Assembly (NCBI GenBank): GCA_021815835.1
Contig: JAKAZN010000058.1
Location: forward strand, 1-8,120
Direction: 5' to 3'
Length of the DNA: 8,120 nt
DNA from: Pseudomonadota bacterium
GTDB lineage: Bacteria; Pseudomonadota; Alphaproteobacteria; Acetobacterales; Acetobacteraceae
In this document: positions 7,197-8,120 of the stretch, piece by piece
Layout: each line of letters opens with the position of its first letter
How positions within the stretch are numbered: position 1 is the stretch's first letter
Translations under genes and position numbers: made by a program
Notes under the pieces: model-generated
Database searches by the model: none
What the model was told of the DNA's origin: nothing
What the model saw: the letters and a program-made list of their open reading frames with translations, nothing else

Positions 7197-7288
7197 TGGT
7201 TGCAATTCCCGCCGATTCGATGCCACACAGCCCCCGACGCGGCGCGCATCCGTCCCGCCGCCGCGCAACGAAGGATGGCTTGCCATGA
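7196..7288 (+). CDS. Possible 30-codon ORF bridging mobA and the aspartate dehydrogenase gene
   Basis: The ATG at 7196 overlaps the mobA stop codon (TAATG) and the frame runs without a stop to TGA 7286-7288, which overlaps the next gene's ATG at 7285. The product would be a 30-residue, arginine-rich peptide beginning MVAIPADSMPHSPRR, with no signal peptide or known motif. I do not recognise it. It may serve only to carry ribosomes across the gap, or it may be chance, since stop codons are rare in DNA this GC-rich. Confidence 0.2.
   Translation: MVAIPADSMPHSPRRGAHPSRRRATKDGLP
7270..7275 (+). promoter_or_regulatory. Shine-Dalgarno site of the aspartate dehydrogenase gene
   Basis: GAAGGA lies 9 bases before the ATG at 7285. 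It is the only clear Shine-Dalgarno match before a gene in the window; the others start at overlapping stops with no obvious site. It fixes the start at 7285 and suggests the gene can be translated independently of mobA. Confidence 0.65.
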
Positions 7289-8088
7289 CCAAAACGGTCG
7301 CGATCGCCGGCCTGGGCGCGATCGGCCTGCCCCTCGCCCGCGCGCTTGATCACGAGATCGAGGGGCTGCGCCTGATCGCGGTCGCGGTGCGCGATCCCGC
7401 CGGCGCCGCCGCGCGGCTCGCGGATTTCAAGACCCCGCCCGAGATCGTGCCGCTCGATCGCCTGGCGGAGGCCGACATCGTCATCGAAGCCGCCCCCGCC
7501 GCGCTCTTTGCCGCCATCGCGGAACCCGCGATCGAGGCCGGTCGGATCCTCATCCCCGCCTCGGTCGGCGCGCTGCTGGGCCGCATGGACCTCGTCCGTC
7601 GCGCCGCCGAAACGGGCGCGCGCATCGTCGTGCCGACCGGCGCGCTGCTGGGGCTGGACGCGGTGCGCGCCGCCGCCGAAGGCCCGATCGAAAGCGTGAC
7701 CCTGGAAACCCGCAAGCCGCCGGCGGGGCTCGCCGGCGCGCCCTATCTGCGCGCGCGGGGGATCGATCTTTCCGGCCTCATTGCGCCGCGCCGGGTGTTC
7801 GCCGGCACCGCGCTCGCCGCCGCCGCGGGGTTTCCCGCGAATGTGAACGTCGCCGCCGCGCTGGCGCTGGCCGGGATCGGGCCGATGCGCACGCGGGTCG
7901 AAATCTGGGCCGATCCCGGGATCGATCGCAACATCCACATTGTCCGGGTGGAGGCGGAGGCCGCGCGCTTCACGATGACGATCGAGAATGTTCCGAGCCC
8001 CGGAAACCCGCGCACCGGGCGCATCACGCCGCTGTCCGTGCTGGCCTGTCTGCGCGGCCTGATCGCCCCGCTGAAGGTAGGCACCTAA
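7285..8088 (+). CDS. nadX: L-aspartate dehydrogenase family protein
   Basis: Family members interconvert L-aspartate and iminoaspartate/oxaloacetate plus ammonia with NAD(P). The 267-aa protein, normal length for the family, begins with a Rossmann loop GLGAIG (G9-x-G11-xx-G14). It then has PTGALLGLDA (117-126), the conserved FPANVNVAAALALAGIG (183-199), WADPGIDRNIHIV (208-220) with H218 as the expected catalytic histidine, and ENVPSPGNPRTG (234-245). All the family's recognisable blocks are present, so the protein looks intact. R36-D37 after the second strand leave the NAD/NADP preference open. It is separated from mobA by 88 bases but keeps the operon direction. No nadA or nadC is nearby, so NAD biosynthesis is not indicated; a role in amino-nitrogen handling within the surrounding catabolic operon is more likely. 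It may act on a related amino dicarboxylate. The gene symbol denotes family only. Confidence 0.87.
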   Translation: MTKTVAIAGLGAIGLPLARALDHEIEGLRLIAVAVRDPAGAAARLADFKTPPEIVPLDRLAEADIVIEAAPAALFAAIAEPAIEAGRILIPASVGALLGRMDLVRRAAETGARIVVPTGALLGLDAVRAAAEGPIESVTLETRKPPAGLAGAPYLRARGIDLSGLIAPRRVFAGTALAAAAGFPANVNVAAALALAGIGPMRTRVEIWADPGIDRNIHIVRVEAEAARFTMTIENVPSPGNPRTGRITPLSVLACLRGLIAPLKVGT

Positions 8089-8091
8089 CCC

Positions 8092-8115
8092 CCCCCTCTG
8101 GCGCCCCCTCTGGCG
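8092..8115. repeat. Two exact tandem copies of a 12-bp unit
   Basis: The unit CCCCCTCTGGCG occurs at 8092-8103 and again at 8104-8115, starting 3 bases after the aspartate dehydrogenase stop. The array may continue past the window, since the following bases CGCGC do not repeat the unit exactly. A 5-bp inverted pair (8101-8105 with 8112-8116) falls inside it, too weak to call a terminator. Confidence 0.7.
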
Positions 8116-8120
8116 CGCGC

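Noticed and set aside
7187..7225. Small dyad TTAC-AC-GTAA at the mobA stop and a TTGCAA as a possible -35 element
   Set aside because: The dyad has 4-bp arms only, and no -10-like hexamer lies at 16-18 bases from TTGCAA. The region is slightly less GC-rich than its surroundings but shows no defined promoter.
8101..8116. Hairpin GCGCC/GGCGC as a terminator
   Set aside because: The stem is 5 bp, arises from the tandem repeat, and has no T-run after it within the window.

Overview
The window is a high-GC stretch (roughly 70% by eye) that is almost entirely coding, all on the + strand. G/C-rich third codon positions and the gene families suggest a high-GC proteobacterium, probably an alphaproteobacterium; this is a weak inference and no marker gene is present. 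The window sits inside one long operon. No promoter is visible at the left edge and no convincing terminator at the right edge.

Layout, left to right: the last codons of an unidentified upstream gene (2-43); a two-subunit Rieske ring-hydroxylating dioxygenase, alpha (40-1344) and beta (1341-1805); an AMP-forming acyl/aryl-CoA ligase (1771-3378); an SCP-x-type thiolase-family protein with a non-canonical active-site motif (3375-4532); a HyuA-type ATP-dependent hydantoinase/oxoprolinase subunit (4543-6567); a MobA-type molybdenum-cofactor nucleotidyltransferase (6564-7196); and an L-aspartate dehydrogenase family protein (7285-8088). Four internal junctions plus the left-edge one are ATGA or longer overlaps, as expected for translational coupling. 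The two junctions with a gap (4533-4542 and 7197-7284) are each spanned by a mini-ORF that starts on the upstream stop codon and ends on the downstream start codon.

How the genes may work together (inference): the dioxygenase dearomatises a ring, the ligase makes a CoA thioester and the thiolase acts on a CoA or acyl intermediate. HyuA would spend ATP to open a cyclic amide/imide or to carboxylate. The aspartate-dehydrogenase-like enzyme handles an amino or imino dicarboxylate, and MobA serves a molybdoenzyme that is not in the window. Together they fit catabolism of a nitrogen-containing aromatic or N-heterocycle that passes through CoA thioesters. I do not recognise the set as a described pathway. 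Several usual partners are absent here and may lie outside the window: an electron-transfer reductase/ferredoxin for the oxygenase, HyuB for HyuA, a zinc-ribbon/OB-fold partner for the thiolase, and the molybdoenzyme.
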